Of a DNA stretch of 64,000 nt, positions 31,532-41,769 are shown in pieces. The DNA is taken from positions 39,830 through 103,829 of the forward strand of contig NZ_JBMMGT010000006.1 in the NCBI RefSeq assembly GCF_049366555.1. Reading direction: 5' to 3'. Both the position numbers and the translations under genes were made by a program. The notes beneath the pieces are model-generated. The model had not been told where the DNA came from and did not search any database. It was given only the letters and a program-made list of their open reading frames with translations. The DNA comes from Avibacterium volantium_A (GTDB lineage: Bacteria > Pseudomonadota > Gammaproteobacteria > Enterobacterales > Pasteurellaceae). Every line of letters begins with the position of its first letter. The stretch's first letter is position 1.

Positions 31532-32581
31532 ATGGCAACCTCAAATGAGAACCAAGAAACCATTCAACAAAGTTTAGGCGAACATTTTCGCCAAGCGCGA
31601 GAAGCATTAAATTTATCGTTAGAGGATGTTTCTAAACAACTCAATTTACGTCCTTCAATTTTAGAACGTTTGGAAAAGAATGAGTTTACTCATAGTTCTA
31701 TTTCAGCAACTTACATCAAAGGTTATATCCGCAATTACGCAAAATATTTGCGTTTACCTGAAAGCCTTTGGTCGTCCGTGGTAAATTCCCTTGAGGAAAC
31801 AACAAAAAATGATTTAACTCGTGGTGTGCGCGCGACTCAAGCTGTGAATGAATATTCTTCACATAACCGTTGGATTGGTTGGGTATCAGCGGTTGTGGTT
31901 ATCGCTTTATTAGCTGTAACGGCACTTTGGTGGTGGGAAAACTATCAAAAATCGAATGCAGAACGTGATGATTTAGTGCAAAACTATGTGGAAACACAGC
32001 ACACGCAAAATAATTCAACTTCACAAGAAAACCTGATTGTGCCTACACCTAAGCCGATCGAAGTAGAAAAAACAGCGCAAAATTCTACCGCACTTTCCCA
32101 ACCTGTTGCGGTAGAGCAAATTGCACAAGTGGAAGAAAATAGCACAAGTGCAAAAGCGAGCGTAGAAAATGCGCAGCTGGTGGCAGCAGTTCAATCTGCG
32201 AGTGCAGAAAATACGGATCGCCAAGCGGTGCAATCTGAAACTTCAGCACAGCTATTACAATCAGAAATGAATAAAATTAATGCGGGTGAAAATCTCAGTA
32301 CAATGGAAAGTGCGGTGGAAAATTCTGAAATTTCTACGCCAGCAATTCATAGTGTACTGCGTATTGAAATTACTGGTGCGAGCTGCTGGGTTCGTGTACG
32401 CGATGCCAATCGCAAAGTGTTAGCGGAAAAACTTTACAAACAAGGTGAAGTGCTGAATTTCAATCAAGACACCGCTTATGATTTAACCATCGGCGCACCA
32501 AGCAACGTAAAAATTACTTATAAAGGCGAGGCTTATCCGCTTAAAGTGGATGGTCGTGTCGCTAAATTCAAATTGCAATAA
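31532..32581 (+). CDS. rodZ: Cytoskeletal cell-shape protein RodZ
   Basis: 349 residues. An N-terminal helix-turn-helix domain (about 13-80: SLGEHFRQAREALNLSLEDVSKQL) that binds MreB is followed by one membrane segment (about 114-135), a low-complexity Glu/Gln/Ser/Ala linker (136-275) and a C-terminal DUF4115 beta domain. It links MreB filaments to the elongasome. Two uptake signals (32087-32095 and 32308-32316) encode parts of the linker (STALSQ, ESAVENSEIS). A 227-bp gap from pilF suggests a separate promoter. Confidence 0.93.
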   Translation: MATSNENQETIQQSLGEHFRQAREALNLSLEDVSKQLNLRPSILERLEKNEFTHSSISATYIKGYIRNYAKYLRLPESLWSSVVNSLEETTKNDLTRGVRATQAVNEYSSHNRWIGWVSAVVVIALLAVTALWWWENYQKSNAERDDLVQNYVETQHTQNNSTSQENLIVPTPKPIEVEKTAQNSTALSQPVAVEQIAQVEENSTSAKASVENAQLVAAVQSASAENTDRQAVQSETSAQLLQSEMNKINAGENLSTMESAVENSEISTPAIHSVLRIEITGASCWVRVRDANRKVLAEKLYKQGEVLNFNQDTAYDLTIGAPSNVKITYKGEAYPLKVDGRVAKFKLQ

Positions 32582-32595
32582 GCAAAGAGATTACA

Positions 32596-33702
32596 ATGTC
32601 GTCATTTAAACCGAATATTAAACGTCGTGAATCGACAAAAATTTATGTAGGCAACGTGCCAGTGGGCGGCGATGCACCGATTGCGGTGCAATCTATGACT
32701 AACACGCGTACCACAGACGTAGAAGCCACAGTCGCACAAATTAAAGCGCTTGAGCGTGTTGGTGCAGACATCGTGCGCGTTTCTGTGCCAACAATGGACG
32801 CCGCAGAAGCCTTCAAATTAATCAAGCAACAAGTGAATGTGCCATTGGTGGCAGATATTCATTTTGATTATCGAATTGCCTTGAAAGTGGCGGAATATGG
32901 CGTGGATTGTTTGCGTATTAACCCCGGTAATATCGGGCGTGAAGATCGTATTCGTGCCGTGGTGGATTGCGCCAAAGATAAGAATATTCCGATTCGTATT
33001 GGTGTCAATGCAGGATCGTTGGAGCGTGATATTCAAGAGAAATTTGGTGAACCTACGCCCGAAGCCTTACTAGAAAGCGCTTTACGTCACGTTGAGATCC
33101 TTGATCGTCTTAACTTCGATCAATTTAAAGTGAGCGTGAAAGCGTCTGATGTTTTCCTTGCGGTAGAAAGTTACCGTTTATTGGCAAAAGCGATCAAACA
33201 ACCGTTGCATTTAGGGATCACTGAAGCAGGTGGCGCAAGAGCAGGTGCGGTGAAATCCGCTGTTGGCTTAGGAATGTTATTGGCGGAAGGCATTGGCGAT
33301 ACCTTGCGTGTTTCGTTAGCCGCTGATCCCGTAGAAGAAATTAAAGTGGGATTTGATATTTTGAAATCCTTGCGCATTCGTTCGCGCGGGATCAATTTTA
33401 TTGCTTGCCCGACTTGTTCTCGTCAAGAATTTGACGTGATCGGCACGGTGAATGCCCTTGAACAGCGCCTTGAAGACATCATCACACCAATGGATGTATC
33501 AATCATTGGCTGCGTGGTAAATGGGCCAGGCGAGGCGCTAGTGTCAGATCTCGGCGTTACTGGTGGCAACAAGAAAAGTGGTTATTATGTTGATGGCGAA
33601 CGTCAAAAAGAGCGTTTTGATAACGAAGATTTAATCAATCAATTAGAAGCGAAGATCCGTGCGAAAGTCGCACAGCAAGATCCAAAAAATCGAATTATTT
33701 AA
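32596..33702 (+). CDS. ispG: 4-hydroxy-3-methylbut-2-en-1-yl diphosphate synthase (flavodoxin)
   Basis: 368 residues. It is the penultimate MEP-pathway enzyme, converting MEcPP to HMBPP with a 4Fe-4S cluster. A TIM barrel comes first (AVQSMTNTRTTDVEAT, RVSVPTMDAAEAF), then the cluster cysteines in ACPTCSRQEF and CVVNGPGEA. It lies 14 bp after rodZ and ends 10 bp before hisS, the usual gamma-proteobacterial order. Confidence 0.97.
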   Translation: MSSFKPNIKRRESTKIYVGNVPVGGDAPIAVQSMTNTRTTDVEATVAQIKALERVGADIVRVSVPTMDAAEAFKLIKQQVNVPLVADIHFDYRIALKVAEYGVDCLRINPGNIGREDRIRAVVDCAKDKNIPIRIGVNAGSLERDIQEKFGEPTPEALLESALRHVEILDRLNFDQFKVSVKASDVFLAVESYRLLAKAIKQPLHLGITEAGGARAGAVKSAVGLGMLLAEGIGDTLRVSLAADPVEEIKVGFDILKSLRIRSRGINFIACPTCSRQEFDVIGTVNALEQRLEDIITPMDVSIIGCVVNGPGEALVSDLGVTGGNKKSGYYVDGERQKERFDNEDLINQLEAKIRAKVAQQDPKNRII

Positions 33703-33712
33703 GGAAAATATT

Positions 33713-34984
33713 GTGGCAAAAACAATTCAAGCAATTCGTGGAATGAACGACTGTGCACCAACGGAAAGCCCGTTGTGGCAATGGGTGGAAGACAAAGTGC
33801 GTAACGTTCTGCAAAGTTATGGTTATTCTGAAGTGCGTATGCCGATTGTCGAAAGCACCCCGCTTTTTGCGCGCGCCATTGGTGAAGTTACCGATGTGGT
33901 TTCAAAAGAAATGTACACCTTTTGGGATAATGATGAGCAGCTTACCCTTCGCCCTGAAGGCACAGCAGGTTGCGTACGCGCTGCTATTGAACACGGTTGG
34001 ATTTATAATAACGAACAGCGTTTGTGGTATATGGGGCCAATGTTCCGCCACGAACGCCCACAAAAAGGGCGCTATCGCCAGTTCCATCAAGCAGGCGTGG
34101 AAGTGTTTGGGATCGCCAATCCAGAAATTGATGCGGAACTCATTTTATTAACGGCTCGCTTGTGGAAAGAACTTGGTATCGATCAACACGTTAGCTTACA
34201 ACTCAATTCTATCGGCTCTTTAGAAGCACGCAAAAATTATCGTTCGGCACTCGTTGCTTTTTTACAACAGCACATTGATTTGCTTAGTGAAGAAGAAAAA
34301 GAACGCTTAGAAAAAAATCCATTGCGGATTTTAGACAGCAAAAATCAAGCCCTGCAACAAGTGCTAAACGACGCGCCTAAATTATTAGATTACCTTGATG
34401 AAGAAAGTCGCGAGCATTTCGCTCAGCTATGTGCCTTGCTTGATGAAATGGGGATTGCTTATGCAGTGAATCCAAAATTAGTGCGTGGTTTGGATTATTA
34501 CAACAAAACTGTGTTTGAATGGGTAACCAGCGCCCTCGGCGCACAAGGCACAGTGTGCGGAGGGGGCCGTTATGATGGCTTGGTTGAACAGCTTGGTGGA
34601 CACGCCACCACAGGCGTTGGCTTTGCAATGGGCTTAGAGCGTTTAGTCTTATTGGTGCAAGAAGTAAGTCAGAATATTGACCTGCCAAGAGCGGTGGATA
34701 TTTATGTGGTTCATACGGGAGAAGGCACAACCTTGCCGGCTTTCCAATTAGCTGAAAAACTTCGCACAGATTTACCGCACTTACGCACAATGACACATTG
34801 TAGCGGCGGAAATTTCAAGAAACAGTTTAAGCGCGCAGATAAAGTGGGCGCAAAATTTGCCCTTGTTATTGGCGAAAGTGAAGCACAAAATCAGCAAGTG
34901 GTGGTCAAAGATTTGCTTGGTGGCGAACAGCAAGTTTTAGCGCAAGCTGATGTGGTAGATTTTTTAAAAAATATATTTGAATAA
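33713..34984 (+). CDS. hisS: Histidyl-tRNA synthetase
   Basis: 423 residues from GTG 33713, which has AAGGAAAATATT before it. The open frame back to 33659 lies inside ispG and is discarded. Class II aminoacyl-tRNA synthetase: IRGMND at the N-terminus, motif 2 FRHERPQKGRYRQFHQ, histidine-specific LVRGLDYYNKTVFEW, motif 3 GVGFAMGLERL, then the anticodon-binding domain. It couples ispG to yfgM. Confidence 0.96.
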   Translation: MAKTIQAIRGMNDCAPTESPLWQWVEDKVRNVLQSYGYSEVRMPIVESTPLFARAIGEVTDVVSKEMYTFWDNDEQLTLRPEGTAGCVRAAIEHGWIYNNEQRLWYMGPMFRHERPQKGRYRQFHQAGVEVFGIANPEIDAELILLTARLWKELGIDQHVSLQLNSIGSLEARKNYRSALVAFLQQHIDLLSEEEKERLEKNPLRILDSKNQALQQVLNDAPKLLDYLDEESREHFAQLCALLDEMGIAYAVNPKLVRGLDYYNKTVFEWVTSALGAQGTVCGGGRYDGLVEQLGGHATTGVGFAMGLERLVLLVQEVSQNIDLPRAVDIYVVHTGEGTTLPAFQLAEKLRTDLPHLRTMTHCSGGNFKKQFKRADKVGAKFALVIGESEAQNQQVVVKDLLGGEQQVLAQADVVDFLKNIFE

Positions 34985-34993
34985 GGAAAAACT

Positions 34994-35605
34994 ATGGCTT
35001 ATACCATTGAAGAAGAACAAGAACTGAATGAACTGAAAACGTGGTGGAAAGAAAATGGCAAATTAGTTGTTGCCATTTTTGTACTAACTCTTGCGGGTGT
35101 TTTTGGTTGGCGTTATTGGCAATCGCATCAAATTGCACAAAATCAACAACGTTCAGCACAGTATGAGCAAGTTGTTAGCCAATTTCAGGCGGATAAAGCG
35201 AACGTGGGGAGTGTAGAACAATTCGCACAAAGCAATGACAAAACTGCTTATGCCGTGTTTGCCTTATTAGATGCGGCCAGTATTTCTGTGCAAAAACAAG
35301 ATTTCGCGCAAGCAGAAAATTTATTAAAACAAGCGTTAGCCAATGCAGATGATGATATTTTGCGTTCGGTCAGTGCATTACGCTTGGCAGCCGTACAGTT
35401 CCAACAGCAGCAATTTGATAATGCCTTAGCTTCGCTTGATCAAGTTAAAGGAGACGCGTGGAACAGTGCAGCATTCTTATTAAAAGGCGATATTCAACTT
35501 GCAAAAGGCGACAAAGAAAGTGCCAAAGCTAGTTTTGAACAAGGGCTAAAAAATGCCAGCCCAGTGGAAACGGATTTAATCCAAGTGCGGTTGAATAATT
35601 TATAA
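34994..35605 (+). CDS. yfgM: Ancillary SecYEG translocon subunit YfgM
   Basis: 203 residues. One membrane anchor (LVVAIFVLTLAGVFGWRYW, about 26-44) is followed by a periplasmic TPR-like domain (SVEQFAQSNDKTAYAVFALLDAASI..., LSALRLAAVQFQQQQFDNAL). In E. coli YfgM is an ancillary SecYEG subunit with PpiD and links to periplasmic chaperones. The enteric order continues with bamB and der. Neither is present here; a terminator and the convergent rlmKL follow. Confidence 0.9.
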   Translation: MAYTIEEEQELNELKTWWKENGKLVVAIFVLTLAGVFGWRYWQSHQIAQNQQRSAQYEQVVSQFQADKANVGSVEQFAQSNDKTAYAVFALLDAASISVQKQDFAQAENLLKQALANADDDILRSVSALRLAAVQFQQQQFDNALASLDQVKGDAWNSAAFLLKGDIQLAKGDKESAKASFEQGLKNASPVETDLIQVRLNNL

Positions 35606-35609
35606 TTTT

Positions 35610-35640
35610 TTTAAGGCTTGCAAGTGCAAGCCTTTTTTAT
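35610..35640 (+). terminator. Terminator of the rlmN-yfgM region
   Basis: AAGGCTTGC (35613-35621) / GCAAGCCTT (35626-35634) with an AAGT loop, then TTTTAT. Confidence 0.9.
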
Positions 35641-35689
35641 GTATTAATAAATCGCTAAGAAAAGAAAGTGCGGTACAAAAATCCAAAAT

Positions 35690-37834
35690 TTATTTGGCGA
35701 ACGTTACTGACCAGCAATTATGAATGTGTTTATTACGTTCAAAATCCAGTGGCAAGGTTTTGGCGGAAATTTCTACCGCACTTAGGCCGAGATTGGCGAT
35801 GCCGTCAAAATCCATTTTGAATTTTTGTTTATTGTTGGAAAACACAATGGTGCCGTTTGGGCGTAAAATGCGTTTTAAATGGGTGAATAATTGAATGTGA
35901 TCGCGCTGTACGTCCCAGCTGTTTTCCATTCGTTTAGAATTGGAAAATGTCGGCGGATCAACGAAAATCAAATCAAATTGGCGGTCGCATTTTTCTAGCC
36001 ATTGCAGGCAATCGCTTTGGATCAATTTATGCTGTTTACCTTCGATGTCATTTAAAATTAGATTTTGTTCCGCCCAGTTGAGATAGGTGTTCGACATATC
36101 CACGGTGGTGGTGGATTTCGCACCACCTAGTGCGGCGTGAACGGTGGCAGACCCGGTGTAAGCAAACAAATTCAGGAAATCTTTGCCTTGCGCCATTTCA
36201 CCCAGCATTTTGCGGGTTAAGCGGTGATCCAAAAATAGTCCGGTGTCTAAATAATCGGTTAAATTCACCCAAAGTTTCGCGCCATATTCTTCCACATAGA
36301 AATAATCGCCTTTGTTGGCCAGTTTTTCATATTGGTTTGTGCCTTTTTGTTTTTGGCGAACTTTTAGCACCAATTTATTGGTTTCCACGCCTGTTACGGC
36401 AAGGGTGGCGGTTACCGCATCAAGCAAACGCTGACGGGCTTTGTTTTCATCAATATTTTTTGGTGCGGCGTATTCTTGCACCACAATATGATCTAAATAG
36501 CGATCTACCGCCACGTTATATTCAGGTAAATCCGCATCATAAAGGCGGTACGCATTAATGCCTTGCTGTTTCGCCCATTTTTCGATTTTCTTGCTATTTT
36601 TTTGCAAGCGGTTAGCGAAATCTTGCGCAACGGGCAGATTTTCTGCGGAAGAAATTTGCGAATTTTGCACCGCACTTTCCATTTGTTGCAAAGGCTTTTC
36701 GGCAATCTGATAGTTTTTCTGCACGCAATCTAGCGGGCCATTTTTTGCCTTAAATTGGCGATGAGAGCGTAAGCGCAAACAATCCAGCAAGGCAGGTTCA
36801 GCACTAAAAATAGACGCATTCCAACCACCAAATTGCTGTTTTAAGCGTTGCCCAAATACGGAATACAGGGCAATGAGCGCAGGGGTTGTGCCTAAGCGTT
36901 CGCCATAAGGCGGATTACAAATTAGCGTGCCTTTTTCTTCCGTTGGATTTTTCAGCGCTGCCACATCGCCTTGTTTCCACTGAATTAAATGGGCAACACC
37001 AGCATTTTTCGCGTTGCGTTGTGCTTTTTGTAACACACGGTGATCTGAATCAAAGCCATAAAAATGGGCTTGAGCCTGCTGTGAGCCTTGCTCGGCAAGG
37101 GCGATGGCTTCATCTTTCACTTTTTGCCAAGCTTGTGGATTATACCCTTTCCAGAAATCAAAACCCCAATGCAAGCGGTGCAACTGCGGTGCAATTTTTG
37201 CTTCCATTTGTGCTGCTTCAATCAATAACGTCCCTGAACCACACATTGGATCAACCAACGGTGTGCCTTGTTGCCAGCCAGAACGCAGCACAATGGCCGC
37301 CGCCAAGGTTTCACGCAATGGCGCAGCGCCTGTGTCTTCACGATAGCCACGCAAATGCAAAGCATCGCCACTTAAATCAAGGGAAAGAATGAAATCATCA
37401 CGGTTTAAATAGGCGTGAATGCGAATATCAGGATTGTCTTTATCCACGCTCGGGCGCGCTTTGCCTTGCCGTTCAAAATAATCCACAATGCCGTCTTTTA
37501 CACGCATTGCGCCAAATTGGGTATGACGAATTTCACGGTTTGTGCCGTTAAAATCCACCACAAATTGGCAGCGTTCGTCAAAAATATCCAGCCAATTTTG
37601 CCCGATGACGGTAGAGTAAAGATCCAAATCGCTATAAATTTTGCTTTGTGCCAAAGGCAGTAAAATGCGTGAGCTGAGCCTTGACCACAACAGCGTGCGG
37701 TAAAAGGTTTCTTCATCGGCTAAATAATGTACGCCCCCTTGCGCAATTTGACATTCTTGTGCGCCAAGTTCGCTGAGTTCGGTTTTTAATAATTCTTCAA
37801 AGCCACGGGCGGTGGTGGCAAATAATTTTTTCAT
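35690..37834 (-). CDS. rlmL: Bifunctional 23S rRNA G2445-N2 / G2069-N7 methyltransferase RlmKL
   Basis: 714 residues from ATG 37834, placed after AGAG and matching the family start MKKLFATTARG. The ORF reaches 37939 without support. The N-terminal half has a THUMP domain and RlmL methyltransferase (DPMCGSGTLLIEAA, ICNPPYGERLG). The C-terminal half is the RlmK domain (NLFAYTGSATVHAALGGA, DPPTFSNSKRM). The linker between halves has a short insert encoded by an uptake signal (QMESAVQNSQIS). No transcript partner is evident; znuA upstream has its own terminator. Confidence 0.95.
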   Translation of the reverse strand: MKKLFATTARGFEELLKTELSELGAQECQIAQGGVHYLADEETFYRTLLWSRLSSRILLPLAQSKIYSDLDLYSTVIGQNWLDIFDERCQFVVDFNGTNREIRHTQFGAMRVKDGIVDYFERQGKARPSVDKDNPDIRIHAYLNRDDFILSLDLSGDALHLRGYREDTGAAPLRETLAAAIVLRSGWQQGTPLVDPMCGSGTLLIEAAQMEAKIAPQLHRLHWGFDFWKGYNPQAWQKVKDEAIALAEQGSQQAQAHFYGFDSDHRVLQKAQRNAKNAGVAHLIQWKQGDVAALKNPTEEKGTLICNPPYGERLGTTPALIALYSVFGQRLKQQFGGWNASIFSAEPALLDCLRLRSHRQFKAKNGPLDCVQKNYQIAEKPLQQMESAVQNSQISSAENLPVAQDFANRLQKNSKKIEKWAKQQGINAYRLYDADLPEYNVAVDRYLDHIVVQEYAAPKNIDENKARQRLLDAVTATLAVTGVETNKLVLKVRQKQKGTNQYEKLANKGDYFYVEEYGAKLWVNLTDYLDTGLFLDHRLTRKMLGEMAQGKDFLNLFAYTGSATVHAALGGAKSTTTVDMSNTYLNWAEQNLILNDIEGKQHKLIQSDCLQWLEKCDRQFDLIFVDPPTFSNSKRMENSWDVQRDHIQLFTHLKRILRPNGTIVFSNNKQKFKMDFDGIANLGLSAVEISAKTLPLDFERNKHIHNCWSVTFAK

Positions 37835-37921
37835 TGGCATCTCTTGTGCTTCATCAAAAAGAATGGCGGGATTATAACAGAGCCACAAAGTGCGGTCGAT
37901 TTTAATTCTGTTTTTTATATA

Positions 37922-37953
37922 AAAGAAAAGAGCGAACAAGGTGTTCGCTCTGA
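37922..37953 (-). terminator. znuA terminator
   Basis: AGAGCGAAC (37929-37937) / GTTCGCTCT (37943-37951), 5-nt loop. The minus strand then reads CTTTTCTTTTATATA. Confidence 0.82.
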
Positions 37954-37966
37954 GAAGAAAATAACG

Positions 37967-38944
<978 letters not shown>

Positions 38945-38969
38945 TTTTTACCTCGTGAAATAAACTGTC

Positions 38970-39011
38970 AAAAAAGGGGATAAAAACTGTGCTTAGCTTA
39001 TCCCCTTTTAG
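38970..39011 (-). terminator. tcdA terminator
   Basis: Perfect 12-bp stem AAAAGGGGATAA (38972-38983) / TTATCCCCTTTT (38998-39009). The minus strand then reads TTTTTGACAG. It lies in the tcdA-znuA gap. Confidence 0.82.
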
Positions 39012-39047
39012 ACAAAATTGCTATCTTTTTTTTTATTGAAAAATAAG

Positions 39048-39821
39048 TTATTTGATCGTTGTCAGCAGTTTGTCGATCACCCGAGAAACGGCAAAAAAAC
39101 CAAAAGTAGCGGTAATCATTGTTGCCGCGCCAAAGCCATTAGCGCAGTTCATTGTGGCGGAAACGGCACAATTTCCTTCTTGCTGTGGGAAAATTAATGG
39201 CTGGGTTGAGAACACACAATCCACGCCAAACTTGCGTTTAGGATTTTGGCTAAAATGATAATCTTTGCGTAAAATTGACCGCACTTTGGCCGCCAAGGGA
39301 TCTTGAATGGTGCGACTTAAATCCGCAATTCGGATTTGGCTAGGATCAGTCTGACCACCTGCACCGCCCACGGTGATCACCTTGATTTTATTGCGTTTGC
39401 AATAGGCGATCAGCGCAGCTTTGGTTTTGACACTATCAATGGCATCAATCACATAATCATAGCCACGGCTAAGATAATCCGCCAAATTTTCCTGTGAGAG
39501 AAAATCATCAATAATATTCACCTTGCAATCAGGATTGATCAATGCAACACGTTCTGACATTACTTCCGTTTTCAGCTTGCCCACATTGCCTGAAATGGCG
39601 TGAATTTGGCGATTAATATTGGTAACGCAAATGTCGTCCATATCAATCATTGTGATTTCACCAATGCCAGAACGGGCAAGGGCTTCCACCGCCCAAGATC
39701 CCACGCCACCAATGCCGATCACGCAAATGTGCGCTTGGCGTAAACGTTGCAAGGCAGCGGGGCTGTAAAGTCGCCCAATGCCGCCAAAACGCTGTTCGTA
39801 ATTATCAATGCGCTCTGTCAT
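39048..39821 (-). CDS. tcdA: tRNA threonylcarbamoyladenosine dehydratase
   Basis: 257 residues from ATG 39821, which overlaps the mltA stop by one base (TAATG); the extension to 39836 lies in mltA. E1-like ATP-dependent enzyme that cyclises t6A37 in tRNA to ct6A. Rossmann motif IGIGGVGSWAVEALARSGIG, then DMDDICVTNINRQIHA and DAIDSVKTKAAL. In E. coli the gene next to mltA is the same (formerly csdL/ygdL), so gene order is conserved. Confidence 0.94.
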   Translation of the reverse strand: MTERIDNYEQRFGGIGRLYSPAALQRLRQAHICVIGIGGVGSWAVEALARSGIGEITMIDMDDICVTNINRQIHAISGNVGKLKTEVMSERVALINPDCKVNIIDDFLSQENLADYLSRGYDYVIDAIDSVKTKAALIAYCKRNKIKVITVGGAGGQTDPSQIRIADLSRTIQDPLAAKVRSILRKDYHFSQNPKRKFGVDCVFSTQPLIFPQQEGNCAVSATMNCANGFGAATMITATFGFFAVSRVIDKLLTTIK

Positions 39822-40930
39822 TATTGTAATAACCACACACGTCCGTAATGTTTGGATAAGCCTGCGATATGGCCTGCTTCATCACCGATCCCACGATATA
39901 AATCAAAGTGATGGCCTTTTACCGCGCCGCCCACATCTAAGGCAATCATCAAATGCAATTTGTGTTCGCCAGTCCAGTTACCTTTACGGTCAATTTGTGG
40001 TACTTCCACTAACACCACCGAGCCAGAAGGAATAAGTGAGCGATCGGAAGCAATCGATGCCATTGGCACGAGCGGCACGCCTGCCGAGCCTTTCACTTTG
40101 CCCGTTGGATCGTTTTTAAAATACACATAAGATGGATTGCGTTCTAATAAGGCTTGCAAGCGCGAAGGGTTCGCCTTTGCCCAATCTTTAATGGCTTGGA
40201 TAGACATTTTTTCTTTGGCAATTTCACCATCTTCCACCAATAAACGCCCAACCGCCACATAATCTAAGCCGTTTTGCCCTGCGTAAGCGAAATAATTCAA
40301 GTCGCCGTTACCAAAATCCACATAGCCACTGCCTTGCACGCCAAGTAGGAAATTGTCGATCATTGAATCGCTATAAGCTAATTCTAAGCCTTTGCCACGC
40401 AATGCGCCGGCATAAATTTGCGCACGGCTTACACGTTTTTGCGATGGGCTTGGCATTGCGTAAATGGGTTGATTATATTTGCCTTGTTGCGTACGGCGTG
40501 CGTGGATAACTGGGGAATAATAGCCTGTCATCAACACGTTTTGATAGCCATCTTGCCCTTTCATAATCATTGGCTGAATACCAAAATTGGATAATTCATT
40601 GACGTTTGCCCCCGATAAAACCCAGTTAGTGATTTTGCCGTAGCTCACCGCAAATTTGTTGGTTAAGCGCGAAGAATATTGACGTACATTAGAAAGTTGG
40701 GTCAAAAAATCCCCTTGATTTATCACCGCACTTTGATTTTCTACGGCGGAAACTGGCATTAAGAATTGTTGCTGATAGGTGCGTCCATCATATTTTGCGC
40801 CGAAAATTTTCGGATCTGCCAAATTATTATTTGAATTTGGCATTCGGTTAGAATGATTAGAGCTTGAACAAGCGGAAAGTACCGCGATAGCTAAAAGTGC
40901 GGTGCAATTTTTGAGAATTTTTGCAGACAT
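39821..40930 (-). CDS. mltA: Membrane-bound lytic murein transglycosylase A
   Basis: 369 residues from ATG 40930. The longer frame to 40969 would use TTG and spoil the lipoprotein signal. Signal ends in LSAC, so Cys is lipidated and the enzyme sits in the outer membrane. It cleaves peptidoglycan to 1,6-anhydro-MurNAc ends. The C-terminal 3D domain holds the catalytic aspartate region ALDVGGAVKGHHFDLYRG and ends with HYGRVWLLQ. An uptake signal encodes SAV in residues NQSAVIN and another lies in the signal peptide (CTALLA). Confidence 0.94.
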   Translation of the reverse strand: MSAKILKNCTALLAIAVLSACSSSNHSNRMPNSNNNLADPKIFGAKYDGRTYQQQFLMPVSAVENQSAVINQGDFLTQLSNVRQYSSRLTNKFAVSYGKITNWVLSGANVNELSNFGIQPMIMKGQDGYQNVLMTGYYSPVIHARRTQQGKYNQPIYAMPSPSQKRVSRAQIYAGALRGKGLELAYSDSMIDNFLLGVQGSGYVDFGNGDLNYFAYAGQNGLDYVAVGRLLVEDGEIAKEKMSIQAIKDWAKANPSRLQALLERNPSYVYFKNDPTGKVKGSAGVPLVPMASIASDRSLIPSGSVVLVEVPQIDRKGNWTGEHKLHLMIALDVGGAVKGHHFDLYRGIGDEAGHIAGLSKHYGRVWLLQ

Positions 40931-40985
40931 CGTTATTTGAAGTTCCTTAATAAAATCATTTGCAATCAAACGGCGTAAAATAACA

Positions 40986-41014
40986 AAAAACTGCTCAAAG
41001 TGATAGCAGTTTTT
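40986..41014. other. Perfect 10-bp hairpin in the mltA-tRNA gap
   Basis: AAAAACTGCT (40986-40995) / AGCAGTTTTT (41005-41014), 9-nt loop. T-rich on both strands, so it could terminate either way, but no gene that clearly needs it lies beside it. Confidence 0.55.
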
Positions 41015-41130
41015 GCGTTCTTTTATTTTTCTAAAAAGAAAAGTGCGGTGGAAATTTTGAGTATTTTATCTTGAAAGCCAGCAAATTGCCGATTTTTCTA
41101 TCAGTTAAACCATTTTTTTAGGATTAAGGC

Positions 41131-41158
41131 TTGCATTAAAAATAAAACAGCGTATAGT
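41131..41158 (+). promoter_or_regulatory. Promoter of the initiator tRNA gene
   Basis: TTGCAT (41131-41136), 16-bp spacer, TATAGT (41153-41158), 14 bp before the tRNA. Confidence 0.7.
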
Positions 41159-41171
41159 ACGTCCGCACAGA

Positions 41172-41248
<77 letters not shown>

Positions 41249-41256
41249 GATTTCTA

Positions 41257-41284
41257 ACCGCCGATTTTATCGGCGGTTTTTTTA
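41257..41284 (+). terminator. tRNA-fMet terminator
   Basis: ACCGCCGAT (41257-41265) / ATCGGCGGT (41269-41277), then T7. Confidence 0.9.
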
Positions 41285-41337
41285 TTTATCTTTTTCCTCA
41301 TTTTTTTGATCACTATTATTTAGAAATATTTTCCATA

Positions 41338-41368
41338 AAAAAACACCGCACTTTCGTTGCGGTGTTTT
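41338..41368 (-). terminator. Cold-shock gene terminator containing an uptake signal
   Basis: AACACCGCA (41342-41350) / TGCGGTGTT (41358-41366). The minus strand then has a long T-run. The exact uptake signal at 41345-41353 forms one arm and the loop. Confidence 0.8.
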
Positions 41369-41379
41369 AGTAAAAAGAA

Positions 41380-41589
41380 TTAAGCTAAAACCATTACGTT
41401 TTCTGCTTTTTTTCCTCTTTTATCATCAATAATATCAAACTCCACGGCTTGACCTTCTTTTAAGGTGCGGAATCCTTTAGATTGAATTGCTGAGTAATGT
41501 ACAAACACTTCTTCTCCACCTTCTGATTGTAAAAAACCAAACCCTTTTGTTTCGTTGAACCATTTAACGGTTCCATTATTTTTAGACAT
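41380..41589 (-). CDS. Cold-shock domain protein, CspA/CspD family
   Basis: 69 residues, one cold-shock domain with RNP1 (KGFGFL) and RNP2 (VFVHYSAI) motifs on an OB fold that binds single-stranded RNA and DNA. Begins NGTVKWFNETKGFGF. Whether it is cold-inducible or stationary-phase (CspD-like) cannot be read from the sequence. The 180-bp AT-rich gap upstream could house the long leader typical of cspA mRNAs, but I see no clear cold box. Confidence 0.92.
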   Translation of the reverse strand: MSKNNGTVKWFNETKGFGFLQSEGGEEVFVHYSAIQSKGFRTLKEGQAVEFDIIDDKRGKKAENVMVLA

Positions 41590-41769
41590 TGTAAATCCTA
41601 AGTTAAATCTAATCTTAGATAACGCAATAATATTATGATGATAAAATAAAAAACTTTAAATATAGCCACAGATTATTGATTGTTATCTCTACTGCTTAAA
41701 AAGCAAAGCCATAGTAACAGCATATAGCTAAAATAGCACCTTTTATTTTCAATAAATCCTATTTATTTT

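Noticed and set aside
36130..37392. Two plus-strand ORFs (142 and 168 codons)
   Set aside because: Both are antisense to rlmKL and show no recognisable protein.
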